Below are positions 17,131 through 25,940 of a stretch of DNA of 64,000 nt, in pieces. The stretch spans positions 87,900-151,899 of the forward strand of contig PMHO01000042.1 of the NCBI GenBank assembly GCA_003156715.1. The letters are read 5' to 3'. Below the pieces are notes generated by a model. The model made no database searches. It saw nothing but the letters and a program-made list of their open reading frames with translations, and was not told where the DNA came from. The position numbers were made by a program, and so were the translations under genes. The stretch is from Candidatus Tityobacter terrigena (GTDB taxonomy: Bacteria; Vulcanimicrobiota; Vulcanimicrobiia; Vulcanimicrobiales; Vulcanimicrobiaceae). Numbering within the stretch: the stretch's first letter is position 1; each line of letters opens with the position of its first letter.

Positions 17131-19458
17131 ATGAAGGACGCAACCACTTTGCGCTCGGATTGGCGGCGCATTCTGAGTATCGACCGCGGTTCGTCATCGC
17201 TCAGAATCGCAGTATACGAAATGGGACCGGCGTGCGAGCATCTTCTCCTCGAAGGCGGGATCGAACGACTCGAAGTGCCCAACGTCGCGCTGCGAATTCA
17301 AGACTATCGCGCCTCGGTGCTCCACGAAACATGCAGGCCGCTCGGCGACTCTACGCCGATTGCCGCGCTGCTTGCGTTCCTGGCGGAGGCCGGTGTCCAC
17401 ATCAACGGTGTCGGGCACCGGCTCGTCTACGGTGGTTCGACGCATGAAGCACCGGCACGGGTCAGCGCCGCATTACTGGGGGATCTGGCGAGACTCGTCC
17501 CGTTCGACCCGCTCCATTTACCTGCTGCGCTCGCCGCCATTCGCGAGATCGAGACATCACGGCCCGAACTGGCGCAAGTCGTGTGCTTTGACACGGCCTT
17601 CCATCGCCGCATGCCCCCGATCGCGCAAGGCTTACCGCTGCCGCGTGAGCTATGGTCGGAAGGGGTGCGCCGGTACGGTTTCCACGGTCTCTCGTACGAA
17701 TCAATCGTCCGCGCGCTGGGTAGCGCGGGAACGCGCGGGATGATGATCGTGGCGCACCTCGGCAGCGGCGCGAGCCTTGCCGCTATGCGGGACGGCAGAC
17801 CGGTGGACACCACGATGGGATTCAGCGCGCTCGGCGGCCTCATGATGGGGACGCGGCCGGGCGATCTCGATCCCGGTGCGCTGCTCTATCTCTTGCGCAC
17901 AGGGCGATATACGCTCGCGGACCTGGACGACGTGCTGTGGCATCACAGCGGTCTACTCGGTGTGTCGCAAATCAGCCCGGACATGCAGACGCTGCTGGAA
18001 CGGCGTGCCGCCGACACGCCGGCCGCTGAGGCCATTGACCTGTTCGTCTACCAGGCAAGAAAGCACATCGGCGCACTCTTCGCCGCACTTGGAGGACTGG
18101 ACACCTTCGTCTTTACCGGGGGCATCGGTGAAAATTCCGCTACGATACGTTCCGAGATCGCTGCGGGCCTGGCGCACCTTGGAATCGAGCTCGATCCAAT
18201 GCGCAACGCCGCCGGCACAGGGGTCATTTCGGCCGAGGGAGCGCGTGTCGTCGTCTACGTCATCGCAGCGAGGGAGAATCTCATGGTGGCCCGCCACACG
18301 TACACCACCCTCTTCGGACCCTCGGATCACGACGGTTCCGCGTCGTCGACCGACGGGGTGATCTATCCGTGGCGACTCGACCCCAAGCTCACCCCTGCCC
18401 TTTGGGGCGGTGATGAACTGGTGCGCACGTACGGCAAGGACGGCGACCTCAATGGCAAGCTAGGCGAGTCGTGGGAATGTTGGGACGCCGACACCGTTGC
18501 CAACGGTCCGCTCAAGGGTTCAAGCCTCGCGCTATTGCGCGAGCGGCTGGGGGCGCGGTTTCTCGGCGACCTCGATCCGACGCGGCTCTTCCCGACGCTT
18601 ACGAAGATCATAACCGCACACGATTGGCTGTCGGTACAAGTACATCCGAACGATGCCTATGCCCAGCGCACCGAACATCAGCCTTTCGGCAAAACTGAAT
18701 GCTGGTACGTCTTGGCCGCCGAGCGCGATGCCGAACTGGTCGTCGGGTGGCTCCGCGACACATCGCGCGCGGAATACGAACGCCGAGTCGGCGACGGAAC
18801 GCTGGCGGAGATCCTTCGCAAGGTGCCGGTGAAAGCCGGCGACACCGTGTACGTACCGGCCGGATTGGTTCACGCGATCGGTCCTGGCGTCGCCGTCTTC
18901 GAAACGCAACAGGCCAGCGATCTGACCTATCGTATGTTCGATTGGAACCGCATGGGACTCGACGGAAAGCCGCGCGAGTTGCAAGTTCAGAAGGCCGCCG
19001 ACGTCCTCGACTATCGTGCCGGCGGCGAAACGACGCTCGTGCAGATCGCCTACCGCTGCGAAGGCCTGCAGCGGAATGCTTTGATCGCCGATCCGCGGTT
19101 CACGGTCGAGCGCATCGTCGCGACCATCGAATCTGGTGAGATTGCGACCAACGGCCGTCCACTGATCCTAATGTCGCTGGAGCATCCGATGGAAGTCGCT
19201 TGTGGCGGCACGTCGACCGCACTGCAGAAGTATCAGACGGTCCTCATCCCGGCAGCGGCCGGCTCCTGCACGGTTCGCAGCGGCGAAACGAGCGCGCCGT
19301 TCCTTTTGGTAACGCCGGAACGGTCGCCGGATCAACTTCCGATCCGGTTGCTCGCCGCCGGCATCCCTCAGCCGCAAATCGCTGCGTTTACCGAGCAGTT
19401 CTCCCAGCGCACTCTCGTCGCATCAGAAACAAGTGAGGGCGGACGATTGTTCACGTAG
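17131..19458 (+). CDS. ackA-manA: Acetate kinase-mannose-6-phosphate isomerase fusion protein
   Basis: One 775-residue protein with two complete enzymes. Residues ~12-393 are acetate kinase: GSSSLRIAVY, VGHRLVYGG (substrate Arg), CFDTAFH (catalytic Asp), RRYGFHGLSY, HLGSGAS, MGFSALGGLMMGTRPGDLDPG and FTGGIGEN. The usual Asn before GSSSL is Asp (SIDRGSSSL). After a short Ser/Asp-rich linker, residues ~407-775 are a short Bacillus-type ManA: YPWRLDPKLTPALWGG, zinc ligands in SVQVHPND and GKTECWYVL, and VPAGLVHAIGPG. ManA makes fructose-6-phosphate; acetate kinase turns acetyl-phosphate plus ADP into acetate plus ATP. Phosphoketolase, encoded 9 kb away, joins exactly these two steps. Confidence 0.92.
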   Translation: MKDATTLRSDWRRILSIDRGSSSLRIAVYEMGPACEHLLLEGGIERLEVPNVALRIQDYRASVLHETCRPLGDSTPIAALLAFLAEAGVHINGVGHRLVYGGSTHEAPARVSAALLGDLARLVPFDPLHLPAALAAIREIETSRPELAQVVCFDTAFHRRMPPIAQGLPLPRELWSEGVRRYGFHGLSYESIVRALGSAGTRGMMIVAHLGSGASLAAMRDGRPVDTTMGFSALGGLMMGTRPGDLDPGALLYLLRTGRYTLADLDDVLWHHSGLLGVSQISPDMQTLLERRAADTPAAEAIDLFVYQARKHIGALFAALGGLDTFVFTGGIGENSATIRSEIAAGLAHLGIELDPMRNAAGTGVISAEGARVVVYVIAARENLMVARHTYTTLFGPSDHDGSASSTDGVIYPWRLDPKLTPALWGGDELVRTYGKDGDLNGKLGESWECWDADTVANGPLKGSSLALLRERLGARFLGDLDPTRLFPTLTKIITAHDWLSVQVHPNDAYAQRTEHQPFGKTECWYVLAAERDAELVVGWLRDTSRAEYERRVGDGTLAEILRKVPVKAGDTVYVPAGLVHAIGPGVAVFETQQASDLTYRMFDWNRMGLDGKPRELQVQKAADVLDYRAGGETTLVQIAYRCEGLQRNALIADPRFTVERIVATIESGEIATNGRPLILMSLEHPMEVACGGTSTALQKYQTVLIPAAAGSCTVRSGETSAPFLLVTPERSPDQLPIRLLAAGIPQPQIAAFTEQFSQRTLVASETSEGGRLFT

Positions 19459-19478
19459 AACGACCAAGTCCTATTCGA

Positions 19479-20588
19479 TCAGCGGAGTTGCGAGCGGTAA
19501 CGCGTGGCGCTGATCCAGATCGCGACTAACGCGAACGCGATGAGCGGGAGTGCATCGGGCCAAATGACGTCTAGCCCGACGCCCTTTAGCAGAATGTCGC
19601 GCACGATCGTGATGTAATGGCGCAATGGGTTGACCAGTGATAGCGTCTGCCAAAATGGCGGCATGCTCTCGATCGGCGCGAAGGCGCCGGAGAGCATCAT
19701 CAGGGGCAGCGCGGTGAAGATCGAGATGAGGACGACTTGCTGCTGCGTCGCCGCGAACGTCGAGATGAGGATTCCGATGGAAATCGCCGACACGATGTAG
19801 ATCGACGAGATTCCCATGAAGAGAAGGAAGTCGCCTCGGAAGGGCAGGCCGAAGAGCAGCGCCGAAGCGGCTAGCGAGGCCAATAACGCGATGAGGAAAA
19901 GCACGAACAACGGCCCGATCTTGGCCAACAGCACCTCGAGCGAGGATGCCGGCGTCATGAGTAACTGCTCCAGCGTCCCTTCGTCTTTTTCGCGCACGCT
20001 CTCAGAGGCCGAGGCCAGCAAACCGGTAAGCATCAGGATCGCGCCAAGCAAGCCCGGGACGAAGAACCACGCGGTGACCAGGCCCGGGTTATAGGCAAAC
20101 GTGATTTGCGGTGAGAGGGGCGATCGCAAATCGCCCCGCGCGTTGTAATCTTGTACGATCGACGTCGCGTAGCCAGCTCCGAGATTCGCTACGAAACTGT
20201 TCACGCCGTCGAAGACCATTTGCACGTCGCCCGGCGCGCCGCGCGCGATGCTTTGCGCGTAGTCGCCCGGGATCACGAGCCCCGCGTCGACCGTTCCGCT
20301 TTGCACGGCTCGATAGACGCCGGCCGCGTCAACGCCCCCGTCCCGAGGCACGAACACGCCGTTCGCGGTAAACGCGTCGATCAGTTCGCGGCTGGCCGGG
20401 GTTTTCGACTCGTCTACGACCGCGAACACCAGGTGCTTCACGAGCGGGTTCATCGCGTAGCCTAAAACCGTCACTTGCACGATCGGCGGAAAGAGCAGGA
20501 TGTAGAGAACTTGACGATTGCCCAGAATTTGGACGAACTCTTTGCGCAAGAGCACGAGCAACCGCCGCCAGGAAAAGACGTCGTCCAC
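19479..20588 (-). CDS. ABC-2 type exporter permease
   Basis: A 369-residue membrane protein of the YbhR/YhhJ kind: an N-terminal helix (LYILLFPPIVQVTVLGYAMN), a large external domain (~residues 50-180), and five C-terminal helices with the signature REKDEGTLEQLLMTPASSLEVLLAKIGP and FALVAIWISATRYR at the end. GTG at 20588 lies directly after the TGA of the preceding permease. Last gene of a four-gene exporter operon (fusion protein, double ATPase, two permeases), likely exporting drugs or lipophilic compounds. Converges on the AckA-ManA gene with ~20 bases between stops. Confidence 0.88.
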   Translation of the reverse strand: MDDVFSWRRLLVLLRKEFVQILGNRQVLYILLFPPIVQVTVLGYAMNPLVKHLVFAVVDESKTPASRELIDAFTANGVFVPRDGGVDAAGVYRAVQSGTVDAGLVIPGDYAQSIARGAPGDVQMVFDGVNSFVANLGAGYATSIVQDYNARGDLRSPLSPQITFAYNPGLVTAWFFVPGLLGAILMLTGLLASASESVREKDEGTLEQLLMTPASSLEVLLAKIGPLFVLFLIALLASLAASALLFGLPFRGDFLLFMGISSIYIVSAISIGILISTFAATQQQVVLISIFTALPLMMLSGAFAPIESMPPFWQTLSLVNPLRHYITIVRDILLKGVGLDVIWPDALPLIAFALVAIWISATRYRSQLR

Positions 20589-21701
20589 TCAGTCCGCCAT
20601 CTGCATGCGCCGCATCGGCAGCCAGGCCCCGACGGCGAGAACTGCGGCGATACAAGCCAGAGCGAAAACCTCGGTCCACACGCCCGGCCAGCCCGCGCCC
20701 CGAACGAACGCGTCGCGCGTGATATTGATGAAATGGCGCGCTGGAATGAGGAAAGATAGCCACTGGAAGAACAGCGGCATGGCGAACACCGGATACAAGA
20801 ATCCGCTCAGCAACACCGAGAGCAGCGAATTGACGCTGCCGGAGGCTTGGATCGCCGAGGTCACGGTATTAGTTCGCGCGCCGATGAGCAGACCCAGGAG
20901 CACCTGGCAGCAGATCAGCAGGGGCGTGCCGATCAAAAGTGGCAACGGATCGCCGGCAAATCGCACGCCCCAAACTGCCAAGCCGATCATCATGATCGCG
21001 AGCGCTTCGGCGAGCCCGATGCACTCGAGCGCAAGACACTTCCCCGCGATCAGTTCGGCTGCCCGCAGCCGTGATGCGTAGGCCTGAACGATCGTCCCGC
21101 GCTCCTTGTCTCGCACCATAGCTATTGCGGCGAGTAAGGTCGGAAACATCGCGAGGATTACGGCGTACACGCCGGGCACGATGAAGAGCGCTTCGTTCCC
21201 TCCCGGGTTGAACCAGATGCGCTCTTGAAGGGCGACGGCCGGCGGAGCGGAGGACGATGCGTAGGTCGCACTGACAGAGGCGCACGCTGCGGTAAGGATC
21301 TGCTTGATCGTCAGCGCGTTGACGACATCAGTGGCATCGACGAGACTCTGGATCGGTGCCGGGCGCCCCGCCGCGAGCGCCTGCTGCGTACCGGGTGGTA
21401 TGACGATCACCGCCCGAACGTTACCGGCATCGAGGATCGTCGTCGGCGAGGTATCCAGCGGCTCGGTGATCGCGGCCAGCTCTTGACTCGCATCAATGCG
21501 CGAAACGAAGTCGCGGCTGAACGGAGAATGGTCGAAGTCCTGTACGGCAACCAGAATATTCTTGATCTGCAGACGGATCGCGAAACCGAAGATGAGCAGC
21601 ATCCCGACGGGCAACGCAAAGGCCAGCGCCACGGTCAGGCGGTCGCGCCGAAATTCGACCAGCTCCTTGATGCACTGCACCCACACTCGCCGAAGATTCA
21701 T
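20589..21701 (-). CDS. ABC-2 type exporter permease
   Basis: A 370-residue paralogue of the next gene, with the same plan: N-terminal helix (LTVALAFALPVGMLLIFGFAI), an external domain, then a helix cluster with DKERGTIVQAYASRLRAAELIAGK and FFQWLSFLIPARHFINITRDAFVRG. The two permeases probably form a heterodimer. The ATG at 21701 overlaps the TGA of the ATPase gene (ATGA). Confidence 0.88.
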   Translation of the reverse strand: MNLRRVWVQCIKELVEFRRDRLTVALAFALPVGMLLIFGFAIRLQIKNILVAVQDFDHSPFSRDFVSRIDASQELAAITEPLDTSPTTILDAGNVRAVIVIPPGTQQALAAGRPAPIQSLVDATDVVNALTIKQILTAACASVSATYASSSAPPAVALQERIWFNPGGNEALFIVPGVYAVILAMFPTLLAAIAMVRDKERGTIVQAYASRLRAAELIAGKCLALECIGLAEALAIMMIGLAVWGVRFAGDPLPLLIGTPLLICCQVLLGLLIGARTNTVTSAIQASGSVNSLLSVLLSGFLYPVFAMPLFFQWLSFLIPARHFINITRDAFVRGAGWPGVWTEVFALACIAAVLAVGAWLPMRRMQMAD

Positions 21702-23602
21702 GCTGCCGGTTGGCGCTCGATCGTTCCAATGAACGCATCCTCGAGGGAAAACGGGAGCGGTCGGGTCTGAGAGACGGTCACGCCCGCGGCGCGCAGTGCC
21801 CCCGTCGCCCGATCGAGATCGCCTTCGTCGATCGCGATGAGATGCAGCCGCGTTCCGAACAATGCGACCCGCCAGGCGGGTAAGAACTTATCGAGCGCCG
21901 CTGCGGCAAGCTCGGGGGCATCGATCGTAAGCTCAAAGAGCCGGCCGGGCTGCGCAGCCTTGATCTCGGTCGGTGACCCTTCGGTCACCATGCGTCCGGT
22001 TGACATGAAACAAAGCCGGTTACAATGTTCGGCCTCTTCGAGATAGTGCGTCGTGACGAGAATAGCCGTTCCGGCCCGCGCGCGTTCGTCGATCAGGCGC
22101 CAAAATTGGCGGCGCGCGAGCGGATCGACGCCGGACGTCGGCTCGTCGAGGAAGAGCATCTCCGGATCGTGCATTACCGCGGCGCCGAACGCGACGCGCT
22201 GCTTCCAGCCTCCCGGCAGCTTCGCGGTGCGGAGTCCCTCACGTCCGCGCAAGCCCGTCGTCTCGAGCACCCAGGCGATGCGCGTGTCGCGCTCGCTCGA
22301 CTCCAGCCCATAGATGCCTGCATAGAAGCGCAGGTTCTCGATAATCGATAGATCGTCATAGAGCGTGAATTTCTGACTCATGTAACCGATGCGACGGCGC
22401 AGAGACGCCGCCCGCAAGTTGCTGGTTTGGCCGGCGAGCGCGATCGTGCCGGCGGTCGGGGCGAGCAGACCGCAAAGCATCCTGATGGTCGTTGTCTTGC
22501 CCGCACCGTTCGCGCCGAGCAAACCGTAGATCTCGCCGTAGCCCACTTTCAGCGTGAGGTTGTCGACCGCGTGGAAGGTCCCGAACTGCTTGGTCAGCCC
22601 GTGCGCGTCGATCGCCAGGGCGCCGTCTTTGGCGCGCGGGCGGGTGGTCATGGGAAGTGGCGTATATGGCGTGCTCGACCCAAGTTCTCGCAAGCGTGCG
22701 ACAAAGACGTTCTCGAGCGTCGGTGCTTCGGTGTCGATCGACGTCACGCTGACTGCCCCGGCCGCAAGCGCGGCGCGGACCACCCGTTCGCCGTCTTGCG
22801 CGTCGTGCACGAGCGCATCGACACGGTCGCCGTACGACTGCACGTCGACGATCCCCTCGTGGACGTTCTCCAGCGTCCGCTCGGTGGCCGCAATGTCGGG
22901 AGCGCGAATCTCGAGGCGCCGGCACTCCAGCTGTGCTTCGAGCTCCACCGGAGTTCCGAGATCGCGGATCGTGCCGTCGTACAGCAACGCGACGCGATGG
23001 CAGCGCTCCGCTTCGTCGAGATAGGGCGTAGCGACGACGATCGTGACGTCGTTTGACGCAAGCCGGGCCAGCACGCTCCAGAACTCGCGCCGCGAGAGCG
23101 GATCGACGCCGACCGTGGGCTCATCGAGTAAGAGGACGCGCGGCTCGCTGATCAGCGCGCAGCACAGCGCTAGCTTTTGCTTCATACCGCCCGAGAGCTG
23201 GCCGGCGATGCGATCGCCGATCCCGGCGAGATCCATCAGCGCGAGGTAGCGCTGACTGCGTTCGGCGAACGCGCCGGCCGGGACGTCACGCAGACCGGCG
23301 ATGTACTTGAGGTTTTCATCGATGCTCAAGTCGTCGAAGAGCGAGAACTGCTGCGTGAGATAGCCAACGTTCGTGCGCGCGTCGCGCGGCCGCTGGCCGA
23401 GCAGGGTGACATCGCCCGCGGTTGCGTCGAGAATACCGGCGAGAACGTTGAACGTGGTCGTCTTCCCGGCGCCATCGGGACCGATGAGGCCGAAGATTTC
23501 ACCGTGGTGCACTTCGAAATCGATGCCACGCACTGCCTCGATTTCGCCATAGTGTTTCGTCAGGCCGCGCACGCGCACGTCGACCGGTGACGGCTCGATC
23601 AC
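21698..23602 (-). CDS. ABC transporter ATP-binding protein with two nucleotide-binding domains
   Basis: A 634-residue protein with tandem ATPase domains, as in YbhF. Domain 1 (residues ~6-235): Walker A GPDGAGKTTT, signature LSGGMKQK, Walker B LLLDEPTVGVDP. Domain 2 (~330-560): Walker A GANGAGKTTT, Walker B LFLDEPTSGVDP. The second signature loop reads AKLPGGWKQRVAF (LPGGW in place of LSGG[MQ]), which may make one ATP site weak. The GTG at 23602 overlaps the fusion-protein stop (GTGA). Confidence 0.9.
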   Translation of the reverse strand: MIEPSPVDVRVRGLTKHYGEIEAVRGIDFEVHHGEIFGLIGPDGAGKTTTFNVLAGILDATAGDVTLLGQRPRDARTNVGYLTQQFSLFDDLSIDENLKYIAGLRDVPAGAFAERSQRYLALMDLAGIGDRIAGQLSGGMKQKLALCCALISEPRVLLLDEPTVGVDPLSRREFWSVLARLASNDVTIVVATPYLDEAERCHRVALLYDGTIRDLGTPVELEAQLECRRLEIRAPDIAATERTLENVHEGIVDVQSYGDRVDALVHDAQDGERVVRAALAAGAVSVTSIDTEAPTLENVFVARLRELGSSTPYTPLPMTTRPRAKDGALAIDAHGLTKQFGTFHAVDNLTLKVGYGEIYGLLGANGAGKTTTIRMLCGLLAPTAGTIALAGQTSNLRAASLRRRIGYMSQKFTLYDDLSIIENLRFYAGIYGLESSERDTRIAWVLETTGLRGREGLRTAKLPGGWKQRVAFGAAVMHDPEMLFLDEPTSGVDPLARRQFWRLIDERARAGTAILVTTHYLEEAEHCNRLCFMSTGRMVTEGSPTEIKAAQPGRLFELTIDAPELAAAALDKFLPAWRVALFGTRLHLIAIDEGDLDRATGALRAAGVTVSQTRPLPFSLEDAFIGTIERQPAA

Positions 23603-25062
23603 GGCCTCCCGAGGTCGATGAGGCCATCGGCCGGCATTCCCGGCTTCGCGTAGCCCCGCGGAGCGCGCAGGTCGAGTCGCACGCCGAAGACTTCCTGCAC
23701 GCGATCCTGCTTAAAGTAGACATTCTCCGGCGTGAAGGATGCTTGCGTATCGATTTCCCCGACGCGGGCAGTGAGCGCGTGCTTCGGATCGGAATCGAGA
23801 AAAACGTGCGCCGGCTGACCGACGCGGACCCGCCCGATATCACCTTCAGGAATGTAGCCACGCAAGTAAACGTGATCGAGGTCGAGGATCGAGAGCAGCG
23901 TCCGACCCGGGGCGACCACGTCGCCGGGCTCGACGGCGCGCGCGATGACCGTGCCGTTGCTCGACGCGCGCACCGTGAGGTCGCTCAGCGAGGCTTGGGC
24001 GGCCCGTTGCATCGCGCGCGCCTGGTTCGCATCGGCGTTCGCTGCGGCGATCTGAGCTTGCGTCTCATGCTGCTGGCGCTCGAGCGTTACCACTTGCGCC
24101 GCGTGGATCGGCGCGTTGTAGTATGTGCTCTGCGCGATGTTCAGCGCGCCCACCGCAGCCGTGGCGTTCCGCCGCGCGAACGCCAGCGTTTCGCGCTGCT
24201 GAGCAAGCGCGTCCGTAGCGGTGCGGTCTGCCGTGTCGGCTTGCTGCGCGCGTTGCACGGAGACGTCTCCGGTGCGGCTCAAGGCGTCGTAGCGAACCTT
24301 ATCGTCGGCGGCGAACGCGAGCGTCGCCTGCGCTTGTTGGACCACGGCCGCCGCTTGTGCGATTTGCGCCTGGGCGGCCGCTGCGTTTGCGCGCGCTTGT
24401 GCGACGCGGCCGGTCGAGTCGACCGTCGCCTGTGCGCCCCCCAGCGCCGTCTCATGTATTTGACTCGCCAAAACGGCCAGAGTCGCTTGCGCCTGGCGCG
24501 CACGGTCTTCAGCCGCCACTACCGCGGCCGCGGACGCCGCAGCCTGCGCGCGCGCCTGCGCGTCGTCGAGTTGGACGAGTACTTGTCCCGCGCGAACGAG
24601 CGCACCTTCGCGCACCGCAACCCACACGATACGGCCCCCGACCTTCGCGCCGAGATCGCTCTGATAGCCTTCGAGTCGGCCACTTACCGGCAGCTGCGTC
24701 GGTGGCGCAGCCGGGAAAAGTGCGCGTACAACGAGGACGATGACCACGAGCAGCGCCACCAAAATCACCGCAGCGGCGATTAAGGCTCGCCAGGGCACCC
24801 GCTGTGGCTGCGCGTGCGGAGTCGTTCCGGCTCCGGGCGCAGCTCGCGTAGGTTGCCCGGGAGTTGGCGCGGCCTTTTCTGGGGCTGCGGTGCCGGGTCG
24901 AGGGGCCGCGGGTGGTGCGGGCGCAGCCCCGGCCAGTGGAGTGGCCGCTGCCGGTCCCGCCGCCGCAGATGCTGGTCCGGGCATAGTCGTCGCCGGTGGT
25001 GCGGATGCAGTCGCGGAAGAGGGCTCGGGCGGCGTCATCCGCATCGGAACATCGTCGTGCAC
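23599..25062 (-). CDS. HlyD-family membrane fusion protein with proline/alanine-rich cytoplasmic tail
   Basis: A 487-residue periplasmic adaptor. An unusual N-terminal ~85 residues is low-complexity Ala/Pro/Thr/Gly, ending in QPQRVPWR before a single helix (ALIAAAVILVALLVVIVLVV). Then the barrel-sandwich strands (PVSGRLEGYQSDLGAKVGGRI, GALVRAGQVLVQLDDA), a long Ala/Gln-rich coiled-coil hairpin (~residues 170-360) and the closing lipoyl half (VRASSNGTVIARAVEPGDVVAPG) plus beta-barrel. GTG 25062 and ATGs at 25044 and 25038 are all possible starts; none has a good ribosome site. First gene of the exporter operon. Confidence 0.87.
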   Translation of the reverse strand: MHDDVPMRMTPPEPSSATASAPPATTMPGPASAAAGPAAATPLAGAAPAPPAAPRPGTAAPEKAAPTPGQPTRAAPGAGTTPHAQPQRVPWRALIAAAVILVALLVVIVLVVRALFPAAPPTQLPVSGRLEGYQSDLGAKVGGRIVWVAVREGALVRAGQVLVQLDDAQARAQAAASAAAVVAAEDRARQAQATLAVLASQIHETALGGAQATVDSTGRVAQARANAAAAQAQIAQAAAVVQQAQATLAFAADDKVRYDALSRTGDVSVQRAQQADTADRTATDALAQQRETLAFARRNATAAVGALNIAQSTYYNAPIHAAQVVTLERQQHETQAQIAAANADANQARAMQRAAQASLSDLTVRASSNGTVIARAVEPGDVVAPGRTLLSILDLDHVYLRGYIPEGDIGRVRVGQPAHVFLDSDPKHALTARVGEIDTQASFTPENVYFKQDRVQEVFGVRLDLRAPRGYAKPGMPADGLIDLGRP

Positions 25063-25180
25063 GGGCTTTTACCGTGGTGCCAGCATCGGAATAGCCGTTT
25101 GCAATTCCCTACAACCCTCGTCGGCACATCCCGAGTGCGGGCCGTGCGCCTGCGCAGGATGTCGTTGAGCTCTTGTGCGC

Positions 25181-25936
25181 TCACGTCGGGCTGTCTTCCG
25201 AGCACGCGATGATGGCCTCAATGACGCGCTTACTTTCATCCGGATCGCGGACTTGGATGCAAATCGCGCCGGTTCTCCGCGCCGGCTCGTCGTTTCCGCC
25301 CGGGAACAAGGCGTCACCGACGTAGATCATGTCCCCGGTCGCAATGCCCAGGACGTCCCGCAGCTTTCCTATCCCATACGCCTTGTCGATTCCGGGAAGC
25401 GTGACATCAATCGAGGTCGCTCCTCCCAATGCAACGGAAAAGTCCGGCAGCGATACGCCAAGCAGTGCCTTGATCTTCTTCCGCTTCGCGAAGTCCGGAT
25501 CCCATTTTTTCTTTTCGTCCAATGGCGCTTCTTGGCCCAGTGCGGAGTAGGTGATTTGGCTCTCTCGATCCTCAATCAGCTCTCCCCACGTCTTTTTTGG
25601 TCGAAAGCCGGTGGCATCGAGTGCCGCGTGCAGCGCAGCGGTGATCTTTTGCTTCTGTTCGTCCGAAAGGTTTTCCGCGTAGAGCAGCCTCCAATCGTCC
25701 GTGTAACGATAGAACCGCGTTCCGCAGGTCGGCAAGAGGGACAGCTTGTCAAAATGGTCATGCTGTGGAAGGCGGGCGAGCACTTGCGTTTGGAACTGCG
25801 GAAAGGCGCCGCCCGAGATGATCGCCACCCGCACCACCGCGAACAGAGCGGTAAGCAGCGTCGACATTTCCGGATCGATGGCCGATTTGCTTAACGCCAG
25901 CGTGCCATCGAGGTCGAACACGACGAGCGACTTCAT
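25181..25936 (-). CDS. HAD-IIB family sugar phosphatase/phosphomutase-like protein
   Basis: A 251-residue haloacid dehalogenase of subclass IIB. FDLDGTLALSKS gives nucleophile D8 and acid D10; SGG forms motif II; the cap domain lies between ~85 and 190; KAYGIGKL carries the motif III Lys; GDALFPGGND is motif IV. Relatives include sucrose-phosphate phosphatase, mannosyl-3-phosphoglycerate phosphatase and eukaryotic-type phosphomannomutase. Given GH130 and ManA nearby, action on a mannose phosphate is a reasonable guess. Start is the ATG at 25936, four bases after the phosphoketolase stop; the open frame upstream overlaps that gene. Confidence 0.82.
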   Translation of the reverse strand: MKSLVVFDLDGTLALSKSAIDPEMSTLLTALFAVVRVAIISGGAFPQFQTQVLARLPQHDHFDKLSLLPTCGTRFYRYTDDWRLLYAENLSDEQKQKITAALHAALDATGFRPKKTWGELIEDRESQITYSALGQEAPLDEKKKWDPDFAKRKKIKALLGVSLPDFSVALGGATSIDVTLPGIDKAYGIGKLRDVLGIATGDMIYVGDALFPGGNDEPARRTGAICIQVRDPDESKRVIEAIIACSEDSPT

Positions 25937-25940
25937 TTGC

